A DNA stretch of 64,000 bases from Himantopus leucocephalus (Eukaryota; Chordata; Aves; Charadriiformes; Recurvirostridae). Both the position numbers and the translations under genes were made by a program. How positions within the stretch are numbered: position 1 is the stretch's first letter; each line of letters begins with the position of its first letter. Below, one piece after another: positions 49,968 through 60,314 of the stretch. The stretch is from NCBI GenBank assembly GCA_003993805.1, contig RSEF01000003.1, positions 40,964,485 to 41,028,484 on the forward strand. Direction: 5' to 3'. The notes beneath the pieces are model-generated. The model saw only the letters and a list, made by a program, of their open reading frames with translations, was not told the DNA's origin and did no database searches.

Positions 49968-50081
49968 GTAGTGAAGGTAAAAAGGTACAAGATAACAAAC
50001 ACCCAACCCTTGCTTTAGTCCAAATACAGGTTATTGACAAATGTGGGTTGTGAGGGGTTTTTTGTTTGTTTTTGTTTGTGG

Positions 50082-50181
50082 NNNNNNNNNNNNNNNNNNN
50101 NNNNNNNNNNNNNNNNNNNNNNNNNNNNNNNNNNNNNNNNNNNNNNNNNNNNNNNNNNNNNNNNNNNNNNNNNNNNNNNNN
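50082..50181. other. Assembly gap of 100 N
   Basis: A placeholder gap, bounded on the left by a TTTG/G-rich low-complexity stretch and on the right by a CR1 tail. A repeat probably broke the assembly here. Confidence 0.97.
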
Positions 50182-50230
50182 TCATAGAATAGTTTGGGTT
50201 GGAAGGGACCTTTAAAAGCCATCTGGTCCT
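50182..50230 (-). mobile_element. CR1 LINE 3' tip, cut by gap
   Basis: The plus strand reads TCATAGAAT followed by GTTTGGGTTGGAAGGGACCT, the reverse complement of a CR1 3' end with one tail unit. Only about 50 bases are present, and the tail side runs into the gap. Confidence 0.85.
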
Positions 50231-50425
50231 CTTTTATTCCTCATAATGGAAAGTTAATTTTTAACCTCCATGTTGTTAGTTTTAAGAGAGAAGGAACTAC
50301 AGAGAAAAGTAGAATCAGTAATAAATTAGGCTTAGATTAACAATAGTAGAATTTCCATTTTGTTCTATACTTACCAAATCCTTGCTGTGTAGTCATTAAG
50401 CTTTTTTGTGTTACCATTTCCCCAG

Positions 50426-50494
50426 CTGAAAAACTTCCACACTTTCTACAATGATCTGTGCCAGTGTTCCCTCTGTGGTTTTCTCCTCCTAAAA
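50426..50494 (+). other. Candidate internal exon, 69 nt, phase 0-0
   Basis: The acceptor TACCATTTCCCCAG (AG at 50424-50425) and the consensus donor AAAA|GTGAGT (50494/50495) flank 23 open codons (LKNFHTFYNDLCQCSLCGFL and three more residues). It carries three cysteines. Both splice sites are among the better ones in the window. It joins in phase 0 to the candidate exon at 48887 on one side and the one at 51971 on the other. Confidence 0.22.
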
Positions 50495-50744
50495 GTGAGT
50501 GGAGTCAGGGTTTTGTTTTTTTCTGAGCTGCCCAAAAACTTTCCAGTGCATTACCTGCTACTGGAGCAAAAAAATGACTATTCATCTTATGATATTCAGA
50601 TGACACAGTAAAAGCTCTTGAGAAAAGAGGCAGGATGGAGCCTGTTGATCAAATTTATTAGAATGAATTCTACCCAAAGGAAAGAGAAAGAGTGGTGTGG
50701 AGTCCTAGAAAATGAAATGGATTAGAAACCTGTGGGCAACTCAA

Positions 50745-50806
50745 GCACAGCAGAGCAGACTTGATCTTAAAAGTCCCTTCTAACCTAGACGATTCTATGA
50801 TCTTAT
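50745..50806 (+). mobile_element. CR1 LINE 3' tip, plus orientation
   Basis: AAAAGTCCCTTCTAACCTAG followed by GATTCTATGATCTTATGA is the 3' end of a CR1 with a degenerate tail. The left border is uncertain because the element is heavily truncated and diverged. Confidence 0.8.
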
Positions 50807-51137
50807 GAGGAACTAATGGGGCTGAGCAATAAAGTATTGTTCACACTCACACATGCATGGCTTAAGGTATTGTGCCTTTGACTATTCAGCATGGATGAGA
50901 TACTTCCAAGCTAATTATGAATTTCCTCAAACATCACCTGGTTTTAATGTATGGAAAAATAAGTCTGCTGCTTTGCTGACTGGGATTCAGAACACCAGTT
51001 TGCATGAAAGACTAGTCAACGTACAGAAGCTACACAAATTAAAAAAAAGTTTTTGATTTTATTCAACTAGTATTTTGAACTATCAATATGCCAATAAAAG
51101 TGTCAAGGTTGTTTTTCACACATCCGGAATTATACGN

Positions 51138-51331
51138 ATCATCAAATCCAACCATCAACCTAACACTGTCAAAACCACCACGAAATCATATCCCTCAGCA
51201 CCACATCTACACGTCTTTTAAATACCTCCGGGGATGGTGATTCAACCACTTCCCTGGGCAGCCTGTTCCAATGCTTCATAACCCTTTCAGTGAAGAAATT
51301 TTTCATAATATATATAACAGCCCTAACCGTC
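51138..51331 (-). mobile_element. CR1 LINE fragment of a second subfamily
   Basis: The plus strand contains the CR1 landmarks AATCCAACCATCAACCTAAC, CTTTTAAATACCTCC and GGGCAGCCTGTTCCAATGCT, in reverse orientation relative to CR1 transcription. The sequence differs from the copy at 42148 enough to be another subfamily. The 3' tail is lost at the single N at 51137, and the 5' side decays into the tandem repeat that follows. Confidence 0.9.
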
Positions 51332-51332
51332 T

Positions 51333-51368
51333 TTCATGTCATAATAAATATTCATGTCATAATAAATA
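51333..51368 (+). repeat. Perfect 18-bp tandem duplication beside a CR1
   Basis: TTCATGTCATAATAAATA occurs twice head to tail. The phrase ATAACAGCCCTAACC also occurs on both sides (51314 and 51366), so a segment of roughly 52 bases with an internal repeat has been locally duplicated at the CR1 end. Confidence 0.8.
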
Positions 51369-51970
51369 TAACAGCCCTAACCATCTTTGAGGTGTAAGTA
51401 AAACAGCCTGTTGATAAGGTCAGTTGGACCAACAAAAAATTAATGGACAATTCCAACAGACAGCAGTATTTAATTGTCTGAAGGCAGTCTTTGCTAGGAA
51501 TTTTGTTTCCAGGTAGCTTAACTATCTAAGAATGAAAGTTCAGGGTTTGGGGTTGTTCTTTTTTTTCATTTTTCATTTTCTTTGAAACAAGGACAGATCT
51601 GGAATGACTGTAAAAATCACCCAAAGGAAAAGAGGTCTTGGAAATGTTTAAGAAATCATTCTGATAAGGAATATATATAAGATCATGTAATGTCATTTGG
51701 TATGTAGATGTACTATTGTAACCAAGGATAAATCAGAACTGAGCAACCAATAATCACACATTCTGCTATTCCTGTAGTTTTTGGGGTTTATTTGGTTGGT
51801 TTCTTTTGTTTGTTCTCTGTTTCAATCCATTCTAGTCAACTGCCTACATTGATCAGTACAGAATTAACCTGTATGTGAAGCAAAAGGAAAAAATCTTTTG
51901 ATAAAGCCTGAAGTCTTCCTCTCCTCTGCCTTCGTTCCTGTCCCCTTCATCCTATTCTCTCCTAAAACAG
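51369..51970. other. No gene; pyrimidine tract at the right edge
   Basis: Plain AT-rich sequence. The last 55 bases before 51970 are strongly pyrimidine-rich and end in AAAACAG, an acceptor-like context. Confidence 0.4.
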
Positions 51971-52044
51971 ATGCAAGATCTAAAAAGAAAGCCCAAAGAG
52001 CAGAAAAAGAATTGCTGGGAAATAGTTGGGAATTCAAAGTCACG
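51971..52044 (+). other. Candidate exon, 74 nt, phase 0-2
   Basis: A long C/T-rich tract from about 51912 ends in ACAG at 51970. Read in phase 0 the segment gives the basic peptide MQDLKRKPKEQKKNCWEIVG and four and two-thirds further codons, ending at CACG|GTGTGT, an imperfect donor. It is also open in phase 1. In phase 0 it fits between the candidate exons at 50426 and 53624. The donor is the weakest point. Confidence 0.18.
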
Positions 52045-53623
52045 GTGTGTAACAGTCAATTAAGAAAAAGAAAAATCAAGATGAATTAGAAATTACAAAA
52101 GAGAGCATAAAGTTCCAGAAACTGAGAAATGGAGAAGTAGAAGCAAAGATTAAAACTGTAAATCAACACTAAAACAATACTTCAGTTCAGCTTTCTGTCT
52201 GCAGACTGATGGTGGAAACAAAGGGAAACCAGGATGGTGAATGGGAATGAGAAGACAAAACTGCTATGATCACAGCTGACCTAGAAGCAGAAATCAAAGG
52301 CCACGTCTGTGCTGCAGGGGAAAAGCAAATAAAAGGCATGCCATACATTCAAGATGTCCACTTTCTTTGTAACACCTGTATGTCCTGCTCTGTTACTAAA
52401 CAATTAAATTAATTTCATTCAGATAAACCAGACACGGTTCTTTGTCCTGAAGAGGCGGTCATGTTGATTGCTGCTACAGCTCGAACTTCTTAAGTTAATT
52501 TACCAGTTGGGTGAATATGATGTGTTTTGAGCATGGAAAAAAGAAAAGGAAATAACAAAATGTTGACATTTCAAGGCAGCCTGCACATTTGGTTCATCCA
52601 CAACAACTAAGCCTATCCCTGCACAGCAGAACAGAGCCAGGAGCCCCCAGCTGTGCAGGCTGCAGGATCCTTCACAGTATTGCACTGTTTCGTCTTTTCT
52701 ATATGACTCTTTCCATCAAAAAACATCAAAAAAAAAAAAAAAGTGTGCTTTAGGCACTCAAACAGTCATTGTATGACTTCGCCTTAAGCCCCTGACTAAA
52801 ACAAGGCAGAGGGTTGCTGTTTTCCAGATGAGGTATTAGGTGAGTTCTGCTTGCGTCTTTCTACTCACCCCATGGCTATTGCACACTGGAGGTTGGCAGC
52901 ACCCACTGACCTGAGGTAGGGAGCATACATGCTGCAGAGTGCTCTTTCGTACACCTCATCCTCCAGCCTCCATCATCCAGTGCCTAGCAGTAATTTGGGT
53001 ATAATCAGGTATATGAGATACAGGGGTTTCCCAAAACTCTGCCTCCCCTGCTGTCGGGCATAAAACCAAGCGTAATACAACAGAGTTCTCACTGCCATTG
53101 CTGAAGAGTACTCATGTGAAAACTAATTAACTGGGCTGCCTTCAAGAACAGACCATGTTTGTTTGGGTTAGAAATTTTAGTTGTTGCAGCCTGTACCCAT
53201 TGGATGAGATAAGACATTTGGGAAAAATCTGTTTTTCCATTGTCATGCCAATAACAGCTCTGTTAGATTCAAATGCTAAATTAAACAAAAAAGCTGTGTT
53301 ACCTTGTGTTGTTCTGCAGTTCATCCCCTCCTGTTTGTTTGTTTCTGTCCAAGTTAATTCAGTACCTCTTATAAAAATGCAAAAATGCTGTTTCTCCATC
53401 TACATCCCAGGTAAGATCATCCTATCGCATTTTAGCCATTCTGAATAGATTTCTCACAGACACCAAGGCTGTAATTCCCAGTGATAAGACATACTGGGGT
53501 TTTACAATTGTAGATATTATACAGCTTATTTAAATCGTTACTTATGGCCTGAAACTCTGGTTTTTTGGCTGAGATGTGTGAGTCTGTACAAAACTGCTTT
53601 GTTTTTACGATGATTTCTTTCAG
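52045..53623. other. AT-rich stretch with A15 run
   Basis: A15 lies at 52728-52742. An open frame at 53155-53448 contains an acceptor (TGTTGTTCTGCAG, about 53320) and a good donor (CCCAG|GTAAGA at 53410/53411), giving one more weak exon option. The opposite strand is open as well. No protein family is recognised. Confidence 0.3.
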
Positions 53624-53681
53624 CAGCTTCTACAAAGAGGACCGCAGGCGAAGTGCCAGCTCTCACAAATCCAGCAGCTGA
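53624..53681 (+). other. Candidate terminal exon with basic serine-rich tail
   Basis: The acceptor TTTTTACGATGATTTCTTTCAG ends at 53623. In the frame that uses one base to finish the previous codon, the peptide is SFYKEDRRRSASSHKSSS followed by TGA at 53679-53681. The other two frames are also open for more than 20 codons, so the reading frame is not certain. The chosen frame is the one that agrees with the candidate exon at 51971. Confidence 0.2.
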
Positions 53682-54018
53682 TACAGCAGTGAGGGGGCGA
53701 GCTTCATCACCAAACCCCTCCTAACAGGCAGAGGGTTTTTTCCCCCTGAGAATATGTCCTAAGCGGGAAATACTTCTGGTTTTGCTACCGATTTGATGAT
53801 GAATGTAGACCAAGTAGGCTTGGTATGGTCAACATTTTTCTACTTTTTCAATGTGGTTAGCAAGCTAAAGGAGAGACTGCACTAGTAACACCTGTGATCG
53901 CCTGCTGCCTGCATGCTTTCCTCTACCATACTCTTTTTCTACACAGCAAATCTACTGGCAATTAAGAGCTATATGGAGTTCATTAATGAGTAACAGATCT
54001 AGATTTATGATCTTTCAG
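53682..54018. other. No feature recognised
   Basis: Mixed sequence without repeat or gene. No AATAAA signal closely follows the candidate terminal exon. Confidence 0.35.
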
Positions 54019-54187
54019 AGGAAAACTTCAATTTCCTCCCAGCTTCCTCCCTCACACAGCATATTGACATTAGAGGCAAGAGAAAGAAAACAATGTTTTT
54101 ATATGCATCTCTTATCATACCTTCCTAAACCATGTGAGGATGAATGTGCTGTAGTTTTCACGGAAAGAAAAAGTGGGTGCAGCAAAG
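54019..54187 (+). other. Candidate internal exon, 169 or 128 nt
   Basis: The donor is AGCAAAG|GTGAGT (54187/54188), a strong consensus. Two acceptors are possible, at 54018 (ATCTTTCAG) and at 54059 (after a C/T-rich run, CACACAG). The frame shared by both is open and contains YLPKPCEDECAVVFTERKSG. It ends in phase 1. I recognise no family. Confidence 0.18.
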
Positions 54188-56569
54188 GTGAGTTTCCTTT
54201 ACAGCTGGGCAAGAAATAATTATATCAGAAGCAACGACTAAAACCTTGTCTTTCATTTAACTATACACTATATGCACTATAAATGCAGTCTCAGAAAAAG
54301 TAGCATTCACAGATGAGCCTAACTCTGGTAAACCTGACCATGTATTAGGAATTATAATTTTCTAATCTATTCTCACTCCTGTTTCTGTTCCTGGCGTGCC
54401 CATGCTGTGTGATACCCGAGGACGACAGAGACCGAGGAGCCTGAGCAGCTGTGGCAGCTTTTGCACTGTACAAAAGAGTCCGCTTGCTCACACTTTGGGC
54501 AGAACCGTGCTGCCTTACAAAGGGATGTCGCGATTTTGTATCTCCAAGCATAAACCAGGAGTGAGATGAAAAATAGCAGCTCTTTGAGACATACCAGTGT
54601 TCTTCCTCAAGGACGTTTACTTCTACTCTGCTTCTTGCAAGAGGCCAGAAGCACAATATAGCCCAAAGTATAGCTCTTAAATGTGACAAAATCTGTCTGG
54701 GTCAGCATTAATGACAACCAGAAAAGCTTGATACCCCCACCAGCTATTTTAGAATTGCCTGAGAATTTAAAACTTAAACCATATCCTTCTATATAAAGCC
54801 CTTACACAGAATAAGAACAGCGAAAATGATCAGAGCATACAAAGCACACCTTTTTAGTGTTTTGAAAGTCAAGAGTGTACTTCAAAATATTTTTTTTAAC
54901 TTAAAGATACAGTAGCCTAGAATCTACAGCTCTTCAGAAAACAGTTGAATACAGATTTTTCTGTAAGTTATTTTCACTGGTTGACCTCCACTCAGTAAAG
55001 CTGTTTGAGCTATCACCAGTAAAGCTGCAATTAGTAAGATCCATTTAATCAGAAAAGTTATTGTTGAGCCCTATTAGGAAATGAAAGAACAGTAGTCCTG
55101 GCTCAGAACAGCAACAGATCTTTCACTTTATTAGTCTCTCTTTGAGACAATTATCCTAATACAGTATTGAAGGACTTAGACTCAAGACTAACTTAACCTG
55201 ACATGGTTTTAGCAGTTGTGGTTATGCAGCAACACCCACACAGTGATATTTTACAGGAAAAAAATTTGGAAGAGCATTCCTGGGATGACCAACTGATGTA
55301 CAGTTTTAATGGAGTATGATATATATCATACGATTTCCATAATGGAGATAAGTCAGTGGTGTAACAGAAAAGAGAAAAGTCAACAAGCATGTGTGATGCA
55401 TGTGAGAAGAGAGTAAACTTTATTACATTCAATAGCATTTATTCTTTACTATACCACTGAGCTACTTACCAGGTTGTTTTCCTGCTACACTTCCAAGATA
55501 AGCATATGAAACTAATTTATTTCTTTAGTTGGTTGATTGCTTGGTTTGCCGGCAAAATCTCAACTTTAATCAACTCAAAACCACACAGAAAAGTCAAATT
55601 TTTGACAAATCACAAAAATTATTTTGGATTTGGGCATTAGTTTTATTAAAAGTCTTTACATTCAAATCAAAAGAAACTTCAATTTCTTTGAAATGTCAGA
55701 AGAAAACATAATAATACCAAAATGAATGATCTGGTAAAACTAAAATAAATTAACTAATTTTCCATGTCACTGGATCTAACTCCCATCAAAAAACAGTTTA
55801 GTTAAAATAATTTTCCTATAACAGCTCCAAGTGAGAAATAATTTCCTAGGCATATTAAGAGGCTTGGCTCCTCAGTTCAAATCTGCACTTCCACTTTCCC
55901 TGCCCATGAACCAAAAATAGAGTTCAGAAAACCTTTGTGCTTAACCAAGTATGAAACTTCTCTTTCTGTATAAAACTGTCGTTGATAATTTCTGTGTAAT
56001 AAAGTCACTAAAATAACAAGGTATAAGAATAAATATGATCTGTAAAAGCATAATTCTGGTAACAGGTATTTAAGGCATTTTTCTTGTTAAAAATGACACA
56101 TAAGGCATAATGTATCTTCCTTTCCTTATACAGATGAGAAAACTTATGGGTCTCATCTTTATTCTCCTCAGTGCTTTGGAAACATGTCCTTACATACATT
56201 AGCTGTATCTAAATATCAGGCCCTACTGAACCAGGAGGCACTAGGCTAGTTATACCTCGTTCTTTCTGCATATCTTTTCCATCTCTGGAGCGATACCGGA
56301 TCATTTGTTAGAGAACCCAGCAATTTGAGGGCCAGTCTGAGTAGCTGTGGGCTCCCCTCATTTCCCCCTAGCTTGGGTGCTGCTGTGCCCATTGCACGAT
56401 CAAGCTTTGAAAAACCTGGGCTGAGCACTGGTGCTGTACTTCTGGAAAGCACACCATGGGGTGCGCAGCAGAAGTGAAGGGCGAGCAGAGGAAAGCCTGA
56501 GCAGCTTTGTGACACCGGGCAGCTCTGGTACACCGGCACAGCACCTGGTAGAAATCGAAGAGTTCACCC
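54188..56569. other. AT-rich stretch with one palindrome
   Basis: A perfect 18-base palindrome lies at 55314-55331. The minus-strand frames at 54345-54689 and 56246-56539 are open but have random composition and overlap other open frames. No element is recognised. Confidence 0.35.
55314..55331 (+). repeat. Perfect 18-bp palindrome
   Basis: GTATGATATATATCATAC is self-complementary with no spacer. It includes inverted TGATA (GATA-type) motifs. Confidence 0.6.
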
Positions 56570-56653
56570 CTCTACATAATGAGCTGGCATCTTCTTTTCT
56601 GCTGTCCTGGTGCTCNCTCTACATAATAAGCTGGCATCTTCTTTTCTGCTGTC
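56570..56653 (+). repeat. Duplication flanking a single N
   Basis: About 37 bases starting at 56570 recur at 56617 with one or two changes, around the N at 56616. The 46 bases of the left copy end differently from the right copy, which suggests a low-quality contig end. Confidence 0.8.
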
Positions 56654-56660
56654 ACTGCAG

Positions 56661-56882
56661 GGGCCCCTCCAGCTCTCTTCAACCTTCAGCCAATGCCCAC
56701 AGCATCCCACCTTGTGCTCCTGCTTCTGCCCACAGCAGAAGAGCGTAGCCTCTAACAGAGCTTGCCGAAGCCCAACAGTATCACTGTTGTGCAGGCAGTG
56801 GGGGAGTCCTTGGTTCTACTTCACTTTTAACAACTTTGGCAAAAAATGTCTGTATCACTTCTGTGCCACTTTTGACATCTAG
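56661..56882 (+). other. Candidate terminal exon, cysteine-rich, 73 codons
   Basis: The acceptor TTCTGCTGTCACTGCAG ends at 56660. The following frame is open for 73 codons to TAG at 56880-56882 and has eleven cysteines. The end of the peptide has a C-x8-C spacing and an aromatic run before GKKCLYHFCATFDI. That recalls the first half of a Kunitz-type inhibitor domain only loosely, because the later cysteine spacing does not fit. The assembly join just upstream makes the 5' side unreliable. Chance remains the simplest explanation. Confidence 0.17.
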
Positions 56883-59288
56883 AGTGTTGAAGACATCTCC
56901 ATGGTAGACAAAATACCGTGCACCAACAAGATCCTAAGCATTCTAGATTCATCGTTAAAAGAAAAAGACCCATAAAAAATATGCTCCTGCTGCTCATATG
57001 ACAAAAGTCAAGTGTCAATATTTAAATGGTTGTATGTTTTAGTTACTTTGCTGCCAAACATCATTTTACTTGATATTTCTTGGTTTACAGTATGTGTGAG
57101 TCAGCTGTCATCAGGAACTCATGCTGATCTGCAAACAAAAGTAGACAATCTGCTAACAAAACAGAACAGATACATAGATTGAAAATGATTTCTCTTTCAT
57201 TTAAGGCCAAATTGGCTAACGCCAGCCTCCAAAATGGAAGACACATCAGTCAACAATATCTCTCACCATCGTTTATTAATTCAGGCCTTGATTATTCTAT
57301 TAGTGGCAAACTGGCAGTGCATCTATGGTTACACATACAGTGTTCATAATAAATTGCTATGATTTGTCATTTAGTTTAAATAGCTATTTACATAATAAAT
57401 TATTTACATAATCTGTAATATTAACAATACTGACATGGGACTGCCAAATATTTTCCTGCAGAACTGTTTTTCTTCTCTTATTATTCTTCAAGGAAAGGAA
57501 TCTCTAAGCCCTCTTGATTTTAGTCTCCTTATAACTGAGGAAACTTGTATTTTGCCGCTTCATTGAAGAAGACATCTTTTCACAACCTTGAACGTACTCA
57601 TCCAACCTGATTTTCTTATAACCCTCACATCTTTCACTGAGTAAGTTTCTTCCTAAGGAAAATGACAGAACATGACATGATCTTATCCATCCCATGGCTA
57701 TTTTTCCTTAGGCAGCAGCTTTCTCCTTGTCACAGTTGAATTTTCTCAGCCTGTCTTCACGCCTCACATTTTCACTTGAACCTAAAGGCATCTCTTTGCA
57801 ACTTTTGAATGTGCACCCCCATGCCTTCTCACATAAAGATGTGAGAGGGCTGAACTGCGTCCCCAAATATTTCTCATCTCTTTTAGAGGAGCCAGCTCAA
57901 TAAGCCCACGTTATTTACTCCTTCCATTTGCAAGCCTGTATCTTTATGCTTTGCCCTGTGCTGCCTTTCCCAGGCTTTAGTAAAATGGGTCATTCAGGGG
58001 AATGCAATTGCCAGGGGCTGCTTAGGTGAGCCCAAGTGTGGGACACAGAAGTGCACCTGCACTGGTGCTGGGAGAAAGAGAGAGGTGTTCAGACTCTGGG
58101 AGAAGGGGATGAGTCTCCTGAGCTTGCTTGTGCCCTTCTACAAGTCCTATCTGCCTCACACCTCTTTTCACCCCTTGGGGGAAATCACTTATCTATCCCA
58201 TGCTGAAACACTATTCAAAGATCCTGCCCTCTTCCAGCCTCCCGTTGGACCAGCAGCACACCGCAGCCCGTGCTCTCTCCACAGAACACACCTTCAGCTG
58301 CAGAAAAGACTCCTGCTCTCCCACATAGCACAGCAGGCAGAGGACTATTCCCCGGTCAATGGTATTGCCATACCCATTCAACATGTCCTTTCCACGTTAT
58401 GAAGGACCTCAGCAACAGGAGATGCCCTTGGGGCCTTTGCAAAGAGGTATGGGACGTGCTGGGGAAGGGGGCAAAAGCAGACAAAGTAGGAGCTGGAGCG
58501 GTGTTCCAGTGAAAAGCTTTGGGGAGTGCTGTCGGGTTGAGTTTCCAAAGTGAACCCAGCTCATGCACACCAAAACTGCTCTGAGAACCAAACCACGCAG
58601 GATAAATAAAATCAGAGAATTTGCTTCACAGCTACACGCTGCTCTGAGCCAAATTGCTAATGCAGGCACAGCGCATGTTGTCAAAGAAGAGAGATGCAGC
58701 AGCTCAAAAGGGGCAGCTCAGATATGGGGTGTCCCTATTTGGGGAGCCCCTCAGGCTCTGTTGACTTCACTGGGAGCTTAAGGCAGTGCTGCTTTTAAGG
58801 TGACAGATGCCTAAAAGGCAGAGGGAAAGACTGGGGGATGTGCTGCGAAGATTCCTTCCTCTCTTGCTTTCCTGTATTGTGTTGTTATTCACTTGTGCTT
58901 CCCCCTATGCTGCCCTGATGTAAAAATTCAGGACTGCAATTCCTGCCTGTCTCTGGCCCTCAGAGTCCAGAGGTACAGTGGTGGAGTAATGGAGTATAGT
59001 AAAAGGGCAGCTTTATGAGCAGCTCGGGTGCCCGAGAATATCCTGAGTCTGACATTAGGCGAATAGTGTTTTAAAAACATGTACACACATTTTTTATTTT
59101 TTAATTTTATACTACCAAGGTTATTTTCACATTCTCCAGACAGAGTGACTGAGAGGCAATGGAAAATACAGTATTAGGATGGAGGAACAGTGGACCTTTT
59201 CAATGAAACACTTTCTTTTTTGGAAACTGCTTCTTTCCGAGTATTGCTAAGCAAAGGAAATAAGATCTCTTTTAGCTTTTTATTTCAG
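56883..59288. other. No supported gene
   Basis: The part around 57190-57430 has balanced, repeat-free AT-rich sequence of the sort seen in conserved non-coding elements, but this is untestable here. Overlapping open frames at 58085-58780 run in several phases on both strands and fit no known protein. Confidence 0.35.
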
Positions 59289-59340
59289 GAACATGGGGGA
59301 AGGATTGAGAGCAACTTGGACTATAACCCCTGAGAAGCGG
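59289..59340 (+). other. Candidate first coding exon of a small two-exon frame
   Basis: The acceptor CTTTTTATTTCAG (AG at 59287-59288) and the strong donor GCGG|GTAAGT (59340/59341) flank 52 bases. An ATG at 59293 in a good initiation context (A at -3, G at +4) opens MGEGLRATWTITPEKR, ending in phase 0. It joins in phase with the candidate exon at 60201. The peptide is not recognised, and a non-coding transcript is equally possible. Confidence 0.22.
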
Positions 59341-59974
59341 GTAAGTCCTCTGTTCTGGGGATAGGGAATGGTAGAAAAAAGTCCTTTGCTCATTGGGGAA
59401 ATAGAAGAAGATTATCTTATCTTATAAAGTCTCCTATCTTCACTTTCCACTTGCTAGATTCTCACTCTCCTTAGCAATAAACCCTTTACCACTGGAGGTT
59501 CACTAGTTTCCTTGCTTATTTCTTTTTCTCTCCCTGCCTGTCACACTTAACTTTGGTTTTAGATGTCAGTGAGAAAGATAGATAGCTATTGCTGTGCTTT
59601 AGGTATTCAAGAATCACTCAAGTTCTAGCTAACAAGCTCCCTAAGTCAGTTTAGATGATGCAGAAATGTAAACTCTGCTTTCACCCTCGATGGCTGCATA
59701 AAGCATTTTTCTCTGAGCCCAAAAGCTGGAGGAGCCTTTTACTAGCTTGATATGAGATATCAAACATGAGTTTTAAGTAAGAGTTCTTATAACAGCTTGC
59801 AAAAGCAGGTAGAAACTCCTTCTGACAGGAAATTCGGTTACTGTCAGTACATGTGTGTACGGGTGTGTGTGACTGAATGGGTGTGGAAAGGTTTTTGTTT
59901 GTTCTGTACATTGAATGCAGCCGCTTTGTTCTTTTTCCTAAGCCTTTTTTTCCCCTTTATTGTCTAAAACCCAT

Positions 59975-60089
59975 CTGGAACAGATGCATCTCATGGCTTG
60001 AGAGAAATATTTTTGCTTCTTTAAGATGGATNCTGGAACAGATGCATCTCATGGCTTGAGAGAAATATTTTTGCTTCTTTAAGATGGAT
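59975..60089 (+). repeat. Identical 57-bp duplication flanking a single N
   Basis: Bases 59975-60031 and 60033-60089 are identical around the N at 60032. This is an unmerged contig overlap, lying in the interval between two candidate exons. Confidence 0.88.
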
Positions 60090-60200
60090 TCTGTGAGCAG
60101 CAGGAAGGGCTTGTGTGTATTGAGGAAAATATACCTAATGAATACTTCATCATTAAACAATAAGTTACTTTACCAGTCTGTGAATCTTTGTTTTCTCCAG

Positions 60201-60314
60201 TGCAACAGTATAGTCATGGGTCCAGGCATGAGTACCTTCTTTGCAGTGAAGACCTATCATTATTATAAATGTATCCTCAGTTTTTGCCATCTCATGTCTG
60301 TAACAGACAGCTGA
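60201..60314 (+). other. Candidate terminal exon of a small two-exon frame
   Basis: The acceptor TTTGTTTTCTCCAG ends at 60200. In phase 0 the segment gives 37 codons beginning CNSIVMGPGMSTFFAVKTYH and then TGA at 60312-60314. Joined to the exon at 59289 this makes a 53-residue frame. No polyadenylation signal is obvious close downstream, and I recognise no family. Confidence 0.2.
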
